The position numbers and the translations under genes are program-made. Source: Pyrinomonadaceae bacterium (GTDB taxonomy: Bacteria; Acidobacteriota; Blastocatellia; Pyrinomonadales; Pyrinomonadaceae). From it: a DNA stretch of 64,000 nucleotides. Shown piece after piece: positions 16,833 through 27,191 of the stretch. The stretch is from the NCBI GenBank assembly GCA_036277115.1, contig DASUNM010000015.1, forward strand, positions 44,451-108,450, in the 5' to 3' direction. Below the pieces are notes generated by a model, which did no database searches, was not told where the DNA came from, and saw only the letters and a list, made by a program, of their open reading frames with translations. The number at the start of each line of letters is the position of its first letter. Positions within the stretch are counted from its first letter, which is position 1.

Positions 16833-17897
16833 TCAGCGCAGCGGGTTCGCGTAAACGTTCGTCATCAATTCTTCCGGCGCGGGCTCAGGACTCTCGTCAG
16901 CAAATTGAGCTGCCCGGTCGACCTGCTCGCGCACCTCGGCTTCCATTGCGGCCACGTCATCGTCAGTCAACATCCCATTCTCTTCCAGCCGTACTTTGAA
17001 AAGCTTGATCGGATCTCGCTCCTGATACTTTTCAATTTCAGCGCGCGTCCGGTACTTACCGGGATCGGACATCGAGTGGCCCATGTAACGATACGTTCTC
17101 GCCTCAAGCAGTGTCGGCAAAGACTCCTTGCGTGCTCGCTCCACCGCGCGCTGGGTCGCCTGGCGCATGGCCATCACGTCCATGCCATCAACAACCTCCG
17201 AGGCCATCTCGTAAGCACATGCCTTTGCGGCAATGTCCTGGAATGACATCGCCCGCTGAGCCGAAGTGCCCATGCCGTACATGTTGTTTTCACAAAGATA
17301 GATGCATGGCAGCCGCCAGAGCTGCGCCATGTTCAGCGACTCGTGGAACGCACCCTGATTGACGGCCGCTTCGCCAAAGAAGCAAACCGTCACTTGATCA
17401 GTTTCTTTGTACTTAGAAGCGAAAGCCGCGCCCGTGGCCAGAGCGATCTGCCCGCCGACAATCGCGTGACCGCCGAGGAAGTTCACGCTGGCGTCGAACA
17501 GATGCATCGAGCCGCCCTTGCCTTTCGAGCAGCCTGTGGCTTTGCCGTACAGTTCAGCCATGATCGCATCAGCCGACATGCCTTTCGCCAGGGCCTGACC
17601 GTGCTCGCGATAACTCGTGATCACATAATCGTCCTGGCGCAGTGCCGAGATGGCGCCCACACCAACCGCTTCCTGGCCGATGTACAGATGGCAAAAGCCG
17701 CCAATTTTTCCGAGGCTGTAAGACTCAGCGCACTTCTCTTCAAAGCGCCGAATCAAGAGCATCTGCTGGAATATCTTGACCAGCGTGTCGCGATCTTCTT
17801 CCAGCGCGCCCGCATCGGCGGGCGTGGTGGGCGGTTGATCGATGACGCTTGCGCTTGCGCTTGCGTCCTGTCGCCGGTCAGTTGTCTGGCTGCTCAT
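16833..17897 (-). CDS. pdhA: Pyruvate dehydrogenase E1 alpha subunit
   Basis: 354 residues from the ATG at 17897; a GTG 17 codons upstream lies in a CGGCCAGCTCATAGCTGGCCG palindrome and is unlikely. The first 30 residues are low complexity. E1alpha motifs: RFEEKCAESYSLGKIGGFCH, YREHGQALAKG, GKGGSMHLF, and the thiamine-diphosphate site FFGEAAVNQGAFHESLN ... ENN. The usual GDG of that site reads GEA here, so the Mg-binding Asp is Glu. The phosphorylation-loop-like segment YRYMGHSMSDPGKYRT is present. First gene of the three-gene cluster. Confidence 0.93.
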   Translation of the reverse strand: MSSQTTDRRQDASASASVIDQPPTTPADAGALEEDRDTLVKIFQQMLLIRRFEEKCAESYSLGKIGGFCHLYIGQEAVGVGAISALRQDDYVITSYREHGQALAKGMSADAIMAELYGKATGCSKGKGGSMHLFDASVNFLGGHAIVGGQIALATGAAFASKYKETDQVTVCFFGEAAVNQGAFHESLNMAQLWRLPCIYLCENNMYGMGTSAQRAMSFQDIAAKACAYEMASEVVDGMDVMAMRQATQRAVERARKESLPTLLEARTYRYMGHSMSDPGKYRTRAEIEKYQERDPIKLFKVRLEENGMLTDDDVAAMEAEVREQVDRAAQFADESPEPAPEELMTNVYANPLR

Positions 17898-18033
17898 GTT
17901 TCGCTGCTCGCTTAGTGCGAATCGGCCAGCTATGAGCTGGCCGTGCACATACTTGCGAAGTTCGACACGATTATACGCAACACCTGCATCGAGGCAAGTG
18001 CGCGAATGTCGGAATGCTAAAGCGAGGGCGAGA

Positions 18034-20559
18034 TTAAGTGTATTGATCGATTCCGGCGTGCGTCGGCATCGTGGTCAGGCTAAGCAGATTCTTGCGCGCA
18101 TGCTTGTCTTTCTGCATGTTGCGCGCGGCCGTGGTGAGCAATTCTTCGCTCGTTTCACCATCCGCGGGGAAACAAGCAATGCCCGAGCTGAGCCTGACTT
18201 CAACGTACTTGCCCGTGCGCACCGAAAACTTCTGTTGTTCGACGGCGTTGCGGATGCGATCGGCGGCGGCTTCAGCCATAGCCAGCGAAGCCATGGGCAT
18301 GATCGCGACGAATTCATCGCCCGCATAGCGCGACAGAATGTCCATTTGCCGCAACTCTTTGCGAATGATTTTGCCGACGTTCGCTAACAAGCGATCACCG
18401 ATCGCATGTCCCCACTGATCGTTGATCAGCTTGAAGTCGTCCACGTCCATGCTGATGAGCGAAAGTGACTCCCGACCAAGCCGCTGGCATTCCGCCAGAC
18501 GCTGTTCGAGCATCATGTAGAAGCCCCGCGCGTTCGGCAGTTCCGTCAGTGGATCTGTCAGCGCGCTCTCTTTCGTGCGTTCAAACGTTAGCGCGTTGTT
18601 CAACGCCGATGCCGCGTGCTGAGCAACGGACTCCAACAAACGAACATGTTCGGTGGTGTACGACGTCCGGCCTTTCGAGTACAGCGTGATCGCGCCGAAC
18701 GCTCCGTCTTCCCGGATTAGGGGCGATACCAGCACGCCGCGGTAATTTTTCACGACATCATCGGAGATTCCGACCAGATCCAACTCAGGCGACGAATTGC
18801 ACATCGAGCGCGCATTCGCAATCACCCAGCCGGTAATACCATCGCCGATACTCATGCGGCGACCCTGGAAGAGATCTACGTGATCTCCGACGACATGAAC
18901 CGCGACAGCTTTACCGACGCGATCGTCGACGATGAAAATCGCGCAGGTATCGAACGGCACGATCGCATGCAGCTTGTTAGCGATCAGCGTTACCGTGTCG
19001 TTCATGTTCAGTGACGATCCAATTGTCTGGGCAATTTCGTGCAGGGCAAAGACTTCGCGTTGCGCTTCAGTAATCGAACGGAAGCCCAGACTTTCATCAG
19101 GCGATCCCATGACGTCCGACGCCAGACCGGCATCCGGGCGGGCCTTGGAGTTATCGACGGTGATCGGCTGGACTTGCTCCTGAATGTCTGTAGCGTCAAT
19201 CAACTGGTCAAATTCCGTGACGTGTTTCGTGAATAGATCCACGACTCGGGGATCGAACGAGCTGCCGGACATCTTTTGCAATAGCGCGAGCGAATCCTCA
19301 CGCTTCATTCCTTTGCGATAGGGGCGATCGCAACGGGTCGCGTCATAGAAATCCACGACGGAAATAATGCGGGCGACGAGGGGAATCTCTTTGGCGCGCA
19401 AGCCCTTGGGGTAGCCACTGCCGTCCCATTTTTCGTGGTGATAACGCACAATGTCTTCCACCGGGTACGGGAAGTTTACGCGTTTGAGAATGTCGCCACC
19501 GACGGTCGGGTGAATCTTCATCTTTGCGAATTCCGATTCAGTCAGCTTGCCGGGTTTGTTGAGAATGTATTCCGGGACCGCCAGCTTGCCGATGTCGTGT
19601 AAAAGCGCGCCGGCGAATAGTGCGCGCAACTCCTGGTCCTTCACCTTTAGAAGCTTGCCCATCTCGGTCGCGTAAATCTGCGTACGGCGAACGTGGCCAT
19701 GCGTCGTCTGGTCCTTGGCGTCGATCGCAATCGCCAGAGACTCGATCGTGTTCATGTGAAGGTCGGCAATCTCTTCAATGTACTTGAGCTTTTCGCCCTG
19801 CGCGCGCGTGACTTCTCCAACGCGTTTCTCATTAAAGCGATAAAGCAGATGGACAAGGGCCGTGATCAGAAGTCCCACAAAGAGGAATGGAATGCCCGCA
19901 CCGTGGAGCGCGGCATAAAACATGGCGGCCGAGGTGACATTTGCGACTTGCGTGATCAGAGTCCAAATCAGACTCTCTTGTGTGAGACTGACGCTAATAC
20001 CAGAACTGAAGACACGCGACGCAAGGACGCCGGCGGTAGTGAGACCATAATGTACTAAGCCGAAAACGCACAGCGGAAGCAGCACAGAATTGAGAACCAA
20101 ACTCTGGTCCCCGGCAATTCCGTCGCCCACCAAAACCCAAACCAAACCTTTGTAAACCAATGCAGCCAAGAATGTCGCGATCACTGAGCTGCAAACTGAA
20201 AAGATGGATTCCAGACGCTTGCTCTTGTCCAAAGACGACACGCAAACCACCACCGCCGCTAGAATGATCGGCGGGCCAAAGTTGTTCGCCGGCGCGAGCG
20301 TGTACATCATCACCGCAAGGAAGATGAGCGTGTCAGCAACAGACTTCTGAGTTTGACTCGCGCCATCCACGTGAGTGACGGGCACTGTGAAGCGACTGGT
20401 CACTAACGTTACGGCAAGCAACAGAAAGAAGGCTGCCAGTCCGCTCCAGCTAAGGAAGGGCAATCTAAAGGTGGAGTACGCGCCATAGAGCAGTAGGGCA
20501 GCGCCTATGGACGCCACAATCCCGGTGACGATAGTTTTCTTGAAATCGATTTTCGGCAT
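18034..20559 (-). CDS. Membrane c-di-GMP regulator: HD-GYP, GAF and GGDEF domains
   Basis: 841 residues from the ATG at 20559. N-terminal eight or so membrane helices (10-250) form a sensor region. The HD-GYP domain (about 270-450) shows HDIGK in FAGALLHDIGKLAVPEYIL, HP in KIHPTVGGDIL, HH and the GYP motif in YHHEKWDGSGYPKGL. A GAF domain (about 510-650) and a C-terminal GGDEF domain (DPLTELPNARGFY, then RYAGDEFVAIMP) follow. The GGDEF signature reads AGDEF, a variant reported active in some cyclases. Both synthesis and hydrolysis of cyclic-di-GMP are therefore possible, modulated by the GAF ligand. Single gene. Confidence 0.92.
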   Translation of the reverse strand: MPKIDFKKTIVTGIVASIGAALLLYGAYSTFRLPFLSWSGLAAFFLLLAVTLVTSRFTVPVTHVDGASQTQKSVADTLIFLAVMMYTLAPANNFGPPIILAAVVVCVSSLDKSKRLESIFSVCSSVIATFLAALVYKGLVWVLVGDGIAGDQSLVLNSVLLPLCVFGLVHYGLTTAGVLASRVFSSGISVSLTQESLIWTLITQVANVTSAAMFYAALHGAGIPFLFVGLLITALVHLLYRFNEKRVGEVTRAQGEKLKYIEEIADLHMNTIESLAIAIDAKDQTTHGHVRRTQIYATEMGKLLKVKDQELRALFAGALLHDIGKLAVPEYILNKPGKLTESEFAKMKIHPTVGGDILKRVNFPYPVEDIVRYHHEKWDGSGYPKGLRAKEIPLVARIISVVDFYDATRCDRPYRKGMKREDSLALLQKMSGSSFDPRVVDLFTKHVTEFDQLIDATDIQEQVQPITVDNSKARPDAGLASDVMGSPDESLGFRSITEAQREVFALHEIAQTIGSSLNMNDTVTLIANKLHAIVPFDTCAIFIVDDRVGKAVAVHVVGDHVDLFQGRRMSIGDGITGWVIANARSMCNSSPELDLVGISDDVVKNYRGVLVSPLIREDGAFGAITLYSKGRTSYTTEHVRLLESVAQHAASALNNALTFERTKESALTDPLTELPNARGFYMMLEQRLAECQRLGRESLSLISMDVDDFKLINDQWGHAIGDRLLANVGKIIRKELRQMDILSRYAGDEFVAIMPMASLAMAEAAADRIRNAVEQQKFSVRTGKYVEVRLSSGIACFPADGETSEELLTTAARNMQKDKHARKNLLSLTTMPTHAGIDQYT

Positions 20560-20704
20560 TCGGTTCACCCGACTTGAAGGATCTGTGGAGGGAATTGCGA
20601 GACCTGGCAACTTACACTGGCTGACAGGGGCCAACAGTGTTGGCCATTAGAGAATAGCGGGTCGGCCGCGATGGCGTCAACGATTTCTTTCGGATGAGGG
20701 GGCT

Positions 20705-22768
20705 TTAGCGGATTGCCAGCTGATCCTCAAATTCCGCAGGCGTTTCGGCGGGTTTTTGGCAGGTGTACGCTTCACAGACATAGGCACGCGACCCGCTGTC
20801 GGTTCGACGATTGGCGAGCAGGGGAATCAGACTTTCGGCGGCGTCGTAATCCCCGACGCCGAGCGCGAGAACGCGGTTCGGGAGATATGTTTCCCAAAAG
20901 GGGCGATTGAATTCTGCGAAGCTCGGATCACCCGGCACGCCGACAATCGCGACTTCCTTAGGGCTCGACAAGTAGAAATCTGTCGCGCACAGCGCCCAAC
21001 TGTAGGCCGAAGGATAGCGACGAATCTGATCAGCCAGGAGGCGCAGGATCGTGGTCGCGTGACGCTGGTACGTTTCGTTTCCGGTCAGTAGAGCGAGTTT
21101 CTGAAGGGCGAATGCGGCCACGGAATTTCCCGAGGGCGTAGCGTTGTCCATGAAATCCTTCGCACGCACGATCAATTGCTCGTGGCTCTTTCCCGTGAAG
21201 AAGAAACCGCCATCCTGCTCATCCCAAAACTCTTCGATCATCTTGTCCGATAAGCGAATTGCATTTTCGATCCACTTCAACGCACCGGTTGCTTCGTAGA
21301 GCGAGATCAGCCCTTCGATTAGCGAAGCATAGTCTTCGAGGTAGCCGTTGAGCTTCGCCTCGCCATCCTTATAGGTCCGCAGCACCAAACCCTCACGCAG
21401 CATGTTCGCGAGAATGAACTCTGCGTTCGCGGCCGCTACTTGTATGTAGTCGGCACGGTTGAGGATGGCGCCGCCTTCCGCGAAGCTCGCGAGCATTAGT
21501 CCATTCCATCCGGTGAGGGTCTTCTCGTCCCGCCCCGGTTTAATTCTTCGTTCGCGAATGTCGAACAGCGTCTTTCGTCCGCGGTCGAGAATCGCGCGCG
21601 CTGCGTCAACCGACACACTGTGACGCTTTGCGACCTCTTCGATAGGCGCACTCACATGCAGAATATTTTGTCCCTCAAAGTTCCCTTCTTCAGTTACATC
21701 AAAGTAATCGCAAAAGACTTCCGCATCAGTCGCTCCGAGAGCGGCGACAACTTCCTGCTTCGACCAGACAAAGAACTTCCCTTCCTCACCTTCCGAATCC
21801 GCATCCTGCGATGAATAGAAGCCGCCCCGGTTATCCGTCATCTCGCGCACTACGTAGTCGAGGGTTTCTTCAGCAATACGTCGCGCGAATTCACTTTTCG
21901 TTAGCTGATAGACATGCAGGTAAACACGCGCGAGCAGCGCGTTGTCGTAAAGCATCTTTTCAAAGTGCGGAACCAGCCAACGCGCATCGACGGAGTATCG
22001 ATGAAAGCCGCCGCCGAGCTGATCGTACATTCCGCCTTCGGCCATCTTGCGGCACGTGTGCTCGACCATCTCGAGGGCGTCGGGCCAGCCGTGGCGATAA
22101 TGGATGTGCATCAGGAACTCGATCGTCATCGCTGGCGGAAACTTCGGCGCGCTGCCAAACCCACCGTTCGTCGGGTCGTAGTTCTTCGCGATTCGCCGGT
22201 GCGACGCGTCAAGCAACTCTACCGACAGCATCTCCCGCGAAGGCGTCGCCAGGCCGACCCGTCGCAACTCCCCCAGGATCGCCGTCGATGTATGTCCGAC
22301 TTGATCGGGTTGCGAGCGGTAGGCTTCTGCCACACTGAGCAGCACGCGCGGAAATCCCGGCATGTTGTAGCGATCGGCGGGCGGAAAATATGTGCCGCCG
22401 TAGAAGGGCACACCCTCAGGCGTGAGGAACATCGTCATGGGCCAGCCGCCGTGCCCGGTCATCATTTGCACGGCATTCATGTAAATCTGATCGAGGTCCG
22501 GCCGCTCTTCACGATCAACTTTGATGTTAATGAAGTTCTCGTTCATCAACTTCGCGATCTCTTCGTTTTCGAACGACTCGCGCTCCATCACGTGACACCA
22601 ATGACATGCGGAGTAACCGATGCTCAACAGGATCGGTTTCTCTTCATCACGCGCTTTGGCGAGGGCCTCGTCACCCCACGGGTACCAATTGACGGGATTG
22701 TGCGCGTGCTGGAGTAAGTACGGACTGGTTTCGTTGATGAGGCCGTTGGTGTGTTTATGTTCAGTCAC
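20705..22768 (-). CDS. Thioredoxin-like DUF255 protein (YyaL/SSP411 family)
   Basis: 687 residues from a GTG. Begins [20 protein letters not shown], the hallmark of the family, followed by the thioredoxin-like site [15 protein letters not shown] (CxxC) and [20 protein letters not shown]. The long remainder is an alpha/alpha6 barrel like N-acylglucosamine epimerases ([35 protein letters not shown]). Full family length. The biochemical role is not settled. Standalone gene, same strand as the neighbouring unknown. Confidence 0.92.
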   Translation of the reverse strand: MTEHKHTNGLINETSPYLLQHAHNPVNWYPWGDEALAKARDEEKPILLSIGYSACHWCHVMERESFENEEIAKLMNENFINIKVDREERPDLDQIYMNAVQMMTGHGGWPMTMFLTPEGVPFYGGTYFPPADRYNMPGFPRVLLSVAEAYRSQPDQVGHTSTAILGELRRVGLATPSREMLSVELLDASHRRIAKNYDPTNGGFGSAPKFPPAMTIEFLMHIHYRHGWPDALEMVEHTCRKMAEGGMYDQLGGGFHRYSVDARWLVPHFEKMLYDNALLARVYLHVYQLTKSEFARRIAEETLDYVVREMTDNRGGFYSSQDADSEGEEGKFFVWSKQEVVAALGATDAEVFCDYFDVTEEGNFEGQNILHVSAPIEEVAKRHSVSVDAARAILDRGRKTLFDIRERRIKPGRDEKTLTGWNGLMLASFAEGGAILNRADYIQVAAANAEFILANMLREGLVLRTYKDGEAKLNGYLEDYASLIEGLISLYEATGALKWIENAIRLSDKMIEEFWDEQDGGFFFTGKSHEQLIVRAKDFMDNATPSGNSVAAFALQKLALLTGNETYQRHATTILRLLADQIRRYPSAYSWALCATDFYLSSPKEVAIVGVPGDPSFAEFNRPFWETYLPNRVLALGVGDYDAAESLIPLLANRRTDSGSRAYVCEAYTCQKPAETPAEFEDQLAIR

Positions 22769-22838
22769 TGGTAGTTAACTTTGCGTTCCTTTGGCGCGCA
22801 CGCCTGGTGTGAAGCATGCCAGAGGCATGCGTACCCAC

Positions 22839-25115
22839 TTATCCCTTGAACCAATACGGTGTCTGTTTCGCCCAGGTGCTATTCGGATATTTGCGACGGA
22901 GCAGATCGAAAGCCGCCTTTGACCAGCGACCTGTCTCTTTGTCGGTGCAACCGTAGCGCGTCGATTTCACGGCGAGGTGCAAAGCCTCAGGCACTCTTCG
23001 ATCAGTCGGGTTCGTCGTGGCCCAGTTGACCGCCGTCTGCGCCAGGTAATTAGGGCCTGGCCCGAGCGACTGGATTAAAGCGGCCTCTCTCTCTGCAGCC
23101 GCTCGCGACGGTTTCAGAAACTCGGGTGAGGGCATTTGCTTTTTCGTGGCATCGCCGCCCTCAGAAAAATATCCGCCGAAACTCGTTGGCGGCTCGGCAC
23201 ACCACCAATTGTCGCGATAGCTATCCATCTCAGCGATGTCCGTTCCGCGGCCGACACCGAACGTAACGTACGGCCGCAAGCCCGGAAACTTGAGCGCAAG
23301 ATAAGCCGCCGCAAACCGCCGCGCATCGGGCGTCGTTGCTCGTTGATAAGCCGTCAAAAGCTCTTTCGCCTCCGGATATGCCGCCGCCATCGTGGTGGCT
23401 GTCTGATTGGCGACCGCTGCGCGATCCGTCAACGCGGCCCGCATAAAGGACGCTTGAGCGACATTTCGTTGGAGATTCGCGGGCAGTAGATCACTGCGCG
23501 CGGCATCAGCCCAAAGCGCCACCGGCATCAATTTATTGAAAACCGTGGCCGCGTCGGCATCAAAAAACACTTTCGAGCCGCGCGTATACTCCGCCGCTTC
23601 CTTTTCCTCCATCGGCCTTTCACGTTCATCGCTATTGTCGCTGAAGCCCGCCGCCTCACGCTGAGCTGCGCGGAGAAATTCGTTCAGGTTCCGCGCCAGC
23701 ATCATCCGTTCACTAAGAAGCAGGTTGGCCCCCGAACGCGTTAACTTCGTTCGATCACCGGCGAGCGTCTCGTCGAGAAGCGTTCGAGCTTCGTCCCCGC
23801 GATTCATCTCCGCCAGCAGCCGCGCCCGGTTAAAGATGAGCGTAGGAGCCGCTGGGGAGGTGAATTCAACGCGTGCGGCCGCACTAATCAAGTCGTTTGC
23901 TTTCGCCGATGGTCCGTCGGCTTTTGCAATCGCGGCCACGAGCCATGGCAGATTCTGTTTCTTCCCCCATTGCTCGTTAGCATGTGTTGTCGCCGCGTCC
24001 GACTCGTCCTGAAAAGTCACGATCCAATCCGTAAGTTCGTCCGTTCGCACCGTCGCCGGCACGGACGTGCTCTTCACGACACCGTCTTCGTTGTCGAGGA
24101 TCCACTTGTCGAGGAGCACCGTGTAATCCCAAACACTCTGCTTGAAATCAGTGGCCGCGCCCTTCTTCGAAATCGTTTGGGCCAGGTTGCGAACCGTCTC
24201 CTCAGGACGCAAACGCAGCCGCGTAAGATTAAGGAGTCGATTCGCGGCGTGATGAGACTTTTCAAGCTTCCTGTCATCAACGATTGTTTTCAGACGCTTC
24301 TCAGCCTGGGCCAGCGCAGGCTTCCCCTGCTCCGCTTCGGCGGCCAAACTTCCCTTTCGCAGGAGCGAGCGCGCGGCAAGATACGGCGCGATCGTACGCC
24401 AGGGCGATGAACCGTCATCCGCGATAGCGTCAAAACTCTTTACTGCATCATCAAACTTTGTCGCGTAGAAATTCGCAGCAGCGATTTGGTAAGCGCGATC
24501 GGCGCGAAGCAGGGCGTTCTGTTCAGACGCCGCTGGCGGAACTTCCTGACCCATCTTGCAGTTCTTGAAAACGATGTCCTGCGCCGTTATCCAATCACGC
24601 ATGGCCGCGCTGTCAGCGCCCCAGGACTTGGTTCTTTCGTCGAGCGTCGCCACCGCGTTTTGAAATGCATCCGCCTGACAGTTAAGAAAAGCCTCATAGT
24701 CCTGCGGCTTCTCGCGATACCGGTAGACGTCGATGTCCGGTGGTGCGCCCACGCCGGGAACCTTCGCGCGCGCGTCTTTCCACTTCTTTAACCAATCTTC
24801 AGAAGTCTCGTCCCACGAGTTGTTCAGCCGGTCATCCCACAGACCCGTAAGCCCCTTAACTTCGGCGTCACTCAATGTTTCGCCGATTAGGTTTCGATAA
24901 GCGGCCACGAGATATGAACGCGCATAAGTAGGCTGTAGCACGCCGACGTTTCCGCGCGCGAACTTCTCCAGCGGATGGTCAGGGTGCTTTTGGAAGACGA
25001 AAATTGCGTCGGTAAAAAATGGGCCGCAGGCTTGCGCCGGTTGCGGCGCGAGCGTCATGAAGAAACAAAGTAGTAACAGGACAACGACACTTCTCTTCCA
25101 GGCAAAGGGGACCAT
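22839..25115 (-). CDS. Large secreted helical-repeat protein of unknown function
   Basis: 758 residues with a signal peptide (VVVLLLLCFFMTLAPQPAQA) and mature N-terminus CGPFFTDAIFVFQKHPDHP. The rest is mostly alpha-helical with TPR-like stretches (ARLLAEMNRGDEARTLLDET; FYATKFDDAVKSFDAI) and ends in FDLLRRKYPNSTWAKQTPYW, reminiscent of Sel1/TPR tails. Cysteines near 653 (WWCAEPPTSFGGYF) and 732 may matter. AGGAG 8 nt before the ATG supports the start. No enzymatic motif recognised. Confidence 0.75.
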   Translation of the reverse strand: MVPFAWKRSVVVLLLLCFFMTLAPQPAQACGPFFTDAIFVFQKHPDHPLEKFARGNVGVLQPTYARSYLVAAYRNLIGETLSDAEVKGLTGLWDDRLNNSWDETSEDWLKKWKDARAKVPGVGAPPDIDVYRYREKPQDYEAFLNCQADAFQNAVATLDERTKSWGADSAAMRDWITAQDIVFKNCKMGQEVPPAASEQNALLRADRAYQIAAANFYATKFDDAVKSFDAIADDGSSPWRTIAPYLAARSLLRKGSLAAEAEQGKPALAQAEKRLKTIVDDRKLEKSHHAANRLLNLTRLRLRPEETVRNLAQTISKKGAATDFKQSVWDYTVLLDKWILDNEDGVVKSTSVPATVRTDELTDWIVTFQDESDAATTHANEQWGKKQNLPWLVAAIAKADGPSAKANDLISAAARVEFTSPAAPTLIFNRARLLAEMNRGDEARTLLDETLAGDRTKLTRSGANLLLSERMMLARNLNEFLRAAQREAAGFSDNSDERERPMEEKEAAEYTRGSKVFFDADAATVFNKLMPVALWADAARSDLLPANLQRNVAQASFMRAALTDRAAVANQTATTMAAAYPEAKELLTAYQRATTPDARRFAAAYLALKFPGLRPYVTFGVGRGTDIAEMDSYRDNWWCAEPPTSFGGYFSEGGDATKKQMPSPEFLKPSRAAAEREAALIQSLGPGPNYLAQTAVNWATTNPTDRRVPEALHLAVKSTRYGCTDKETGRWSKAAFDLLRRKYPNSTWAKQTPYWFKG

Positions 25116-25397
25116 TCAAAAGACTCCTACGTTTCCGATACTTCCGAATTCATGCTCAGTCTACACCACGCGAATCTGTCAGAACCACCTGCGGTAGCGG
25201 GTGGTTGAACGTGCGACGCCTTTCGACTTAGACGATCGCTTCACGCAAGGCCCAGCCGCAAAAGCAGCGCGAAGCGAAAACACTGTCGAGGGCGCCGGTA
25301 GTTCGAAGACTCCCCTTGGGCTCTGTTATACTCGCCACTGAATGGTCATTCATTTTCTTCGATGCGCAGGCTTTTAGCCTGCTCCCTCAACTAACTA
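25116..25397. repeat. Intergenic region with ACCACCTGCGGTAGCGGGTGGTT repeat
   Basis: The repeat occupies about 25178-25210; another copy of the family is at 42566-42598, and the core recurs inside the ETF-QO gene at 27036-27056. Near the ETF-QO start is a second palindrome GCAGGCTTTTAGCCTGC (25367-25383). A TATACT hexamer at 25327-25332 could be a -10 box for the ETF-QO operon, but the -35 match is poor. Confidence 0.6.
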
Positions 25398-27191
25398 ATG
25401 GTACGTGAAAGCTTAGAAATGGACGTGGTCTTCGTCGGCGCCGGTCCGGCGAATTTGAGCGGCGCTTTACACCTTTCGCGCCTGATCGCAGAACACAACG
25501 CCGCGGTGGAAAGCGGCGCAAGCAAAGGAAAAACGCTCGGCGAAGTTCAAATCGGCGTAATCGAGAAAGGTGCGGCGGTTGGAGCGCACATTCTCTCCGG
25601 CGCGGTCATGGATCCGAAAGGACTTGCCGAGCTGATTCCTGACTTCGTCGCACAGGGCGCGCCTCTCGAATCCCCTGTCAAAGAAGATCAGTTTCTTTAC
25701 CTTACGGAGAAACGCTCGATCCGTTCGCCGATCAATCCACCGCCACTAAACAATCACGGCTATTTCATCGTCTCGCTGAATCGTTTAACGGCGTGGCTGG
25801 GCGAGAAATGCGAAGAAGCGGGAGTCAACATCTTCCCCGAGTTTCCCGGCGCTGACTTGCTGTTCGATGACAACGATCGCGTCCTCGGCGTGCGTACCGG
25901 CGACAAAGGCATCGACAAAGAAGGCAAGCCGAAGCCGAACTTCGAACCAGGCGTCGACCTCCTCGCGAAAGTCACTGTGCTGGGTGAAGGCGTGCGCGGA
26001 TCGCTTACTAAGAAGTTGGTTCGCAGGCTGGGTCTGGATGAAGGTCGCGAGCCACAGGTTTACAGCCTTGGCGTGAAAGAGCTCTGGGAGCTTCCCGACG
26101 ATCGTTATCCCGCAGGGCGCGTGACGCACACGCTCGGCTTCCCTTCTGATCAATGGACGTATGGCGGCGGCTGGATTTACGGGATGCAGAACCGCGTGCT
26201 GAACATTGGTTACGTGACCGGACTCGATTATCGCGACCCTTTGATTGACCCGCACGCCGAATTCCAAAAGTTCAAGACGCACCCGTTCATCGCAAAGCTG
26301 CTCGAAGGCGGCAAGATGATCCGCTATGGGGCGAAAGCGATCGCCGCCGGCGGCTGGAACGCGATGCCTCGAATGTATTCCGACGGCGTGCTCATCGTCG
26401 GAGACAGCGCCGGCTTTCTGAACGCGGCGCGCTTGAAAGGTATTCACTCGGCGATCAAGAGCGGGATGCTCGCGGCACAAACGATCTTTGAAGCTTTGGT
26501 GGCGGAAGACTATTCATCCGCAACCCTGCAATCATTTGAAGCTCGTGTGAAGGAAAGCTGGATTGCGTCCGAGTTGCGCCGCTATCGGAACTTTCATGCA
26601 GGGTTTCGTCACGGCCGCTGGCTCGGAATGGCAAACGCCGGTCTGCAATACATCACCGGCGGTCGCGCCTGGGGCATCCTTGATCGAGATCATCAGGAGC
26701 CCGGCCACGAGGCGATGCAGAAGCTGTCCGCGTACGGCTACAACGGAAACGGATCGACCGCGCCGCGTTACCAGGATCTTCGCTTTGACAAGAAACTGAC
26801 CTTCGACAAAGTGACTGACGTGTACCACGCCGCTGTTGGTCATGATGAGGATCAACCGGCGCACTTGCACGTGCTCGACACAAACATCTGCGCCACGCGC
26901 TGCACCGAGGAATACGGCAACCCGTGCCAACGTTTCTGTCCCGCGGCGGTTTACGAGATGGTTGAAGTGGGTACGCACGCCTCCGGCGGGCAGCAGTCAG
27001 AACCGCATGCGGTAACTGGCGGGCCCGGGTCAGTACCACCTGCGGTAGCGGGTGGGTCACCTCGTCGCCAACTCCAAATCAACTTCTCGAACTGCGTCCA
27101 TTGCAAGACGTGCGACGTCATGGACCCGTATCAGATCATCAACTGGGTGACGCCAGAAGGCGGCGGTGGGCCTGATTACGTGGGGATGTAA
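25398..27191 (+). CDS. Electron transfer flavoprotein-ubiquinone oxidoreductase with repeat insertion
   Basis: 597 residues. FAD dinucleotide fold VVFVGAGPANLSGALHLSRL at 11-30, GAHILSGAVMDPKGL, second FAD region GDSAGFLNAARLKGIHSAIKSG, and the C-terminal 4Fe-4S domain (CTEEYGNPCQRFCPA ... NCVHCKTCDVMDP). It passes electrons from ETF to the quinone pool at the membrane. The first two Cys clusters and the CVHCKTC cluster are separated by about 33 extra residues (GTHASGGQQ...VAGGSPRR), encoded by dispersed repeats at 26969-27067 in frame. All Fe-S ligands remain. Paired with the ferredoxin gene downstream. Confidence 0.93.
   Translation: MVRESLEMDVVFVGAGPANLSGALHLSRLIAEHNAAVESGASKGKTLGEVQIGVIEKGAAVGAHILSGAVMDPKGLAELIPDFVAQGAPLESPVKEDQFLYLTEKRSIRSPINPPPLNNHGYFIVSLNRLTAWLGEKCEEAGVNIFPEFPGADLLFDDNDRVLGVRTGDKGIDKEGKPKPNFEPGVDLLAKVTVLGEGVRGSLTKKLVRRLGLDEGREPQVYSLGVKELWELPDDRYPAGRVTHTLGFPSDQWTYGGGWIYGMQNRVLNIGYVTGLDYRDPLIDPHAEFQKFKTHPFIAKLLEGGKMIRYGAKAIAAGGWNAMPRMYSDGVLIVGDSAGFLNAARLKGIHSAIKSGMLAAQTIFEALVAEDYSSATLQSFEARVKESWIASELRRYRNFHAGFRHGRWLGMANAGLQYITGGRAWGILDRDHQEPGHEAMQKLSAYGYNGNGSTAPRYQDLRFDKKLTFDKVTDVYHAAVGHDEDQPAHLHVLDTNICATRCTEEYGNPCQRFCPAAVYEMVEVGTHASGGQQSEPHAVTGGPGSVPPAVAGGSPRRQLQINFSNCVHCKTCDVMDPYQIINWVTPEGGGGPDYVGM
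26969..27067. repeat. Dispersed palindromic repeats inserted in frame within ETF-QO
   Basis: The segment contains GTACGCACGCCTCCGGCGGGC (a relative of the element at 58335-58355), then two copies of the ACC(A/G)CCTGCGGTAGCGGG family (imperfect at 27001-27023, good at 27033-27058). Length is close to a multiple of three, and the frame continues into the conserved CVHC cluster. Confidence 0.8.

Noticed and set aside
25785..26480. Long minus-strand open frame within ETF-QO
   Set aside because: Antisense shadow of a conserved enzyme; composition is typical of a complementary-frame artefact.
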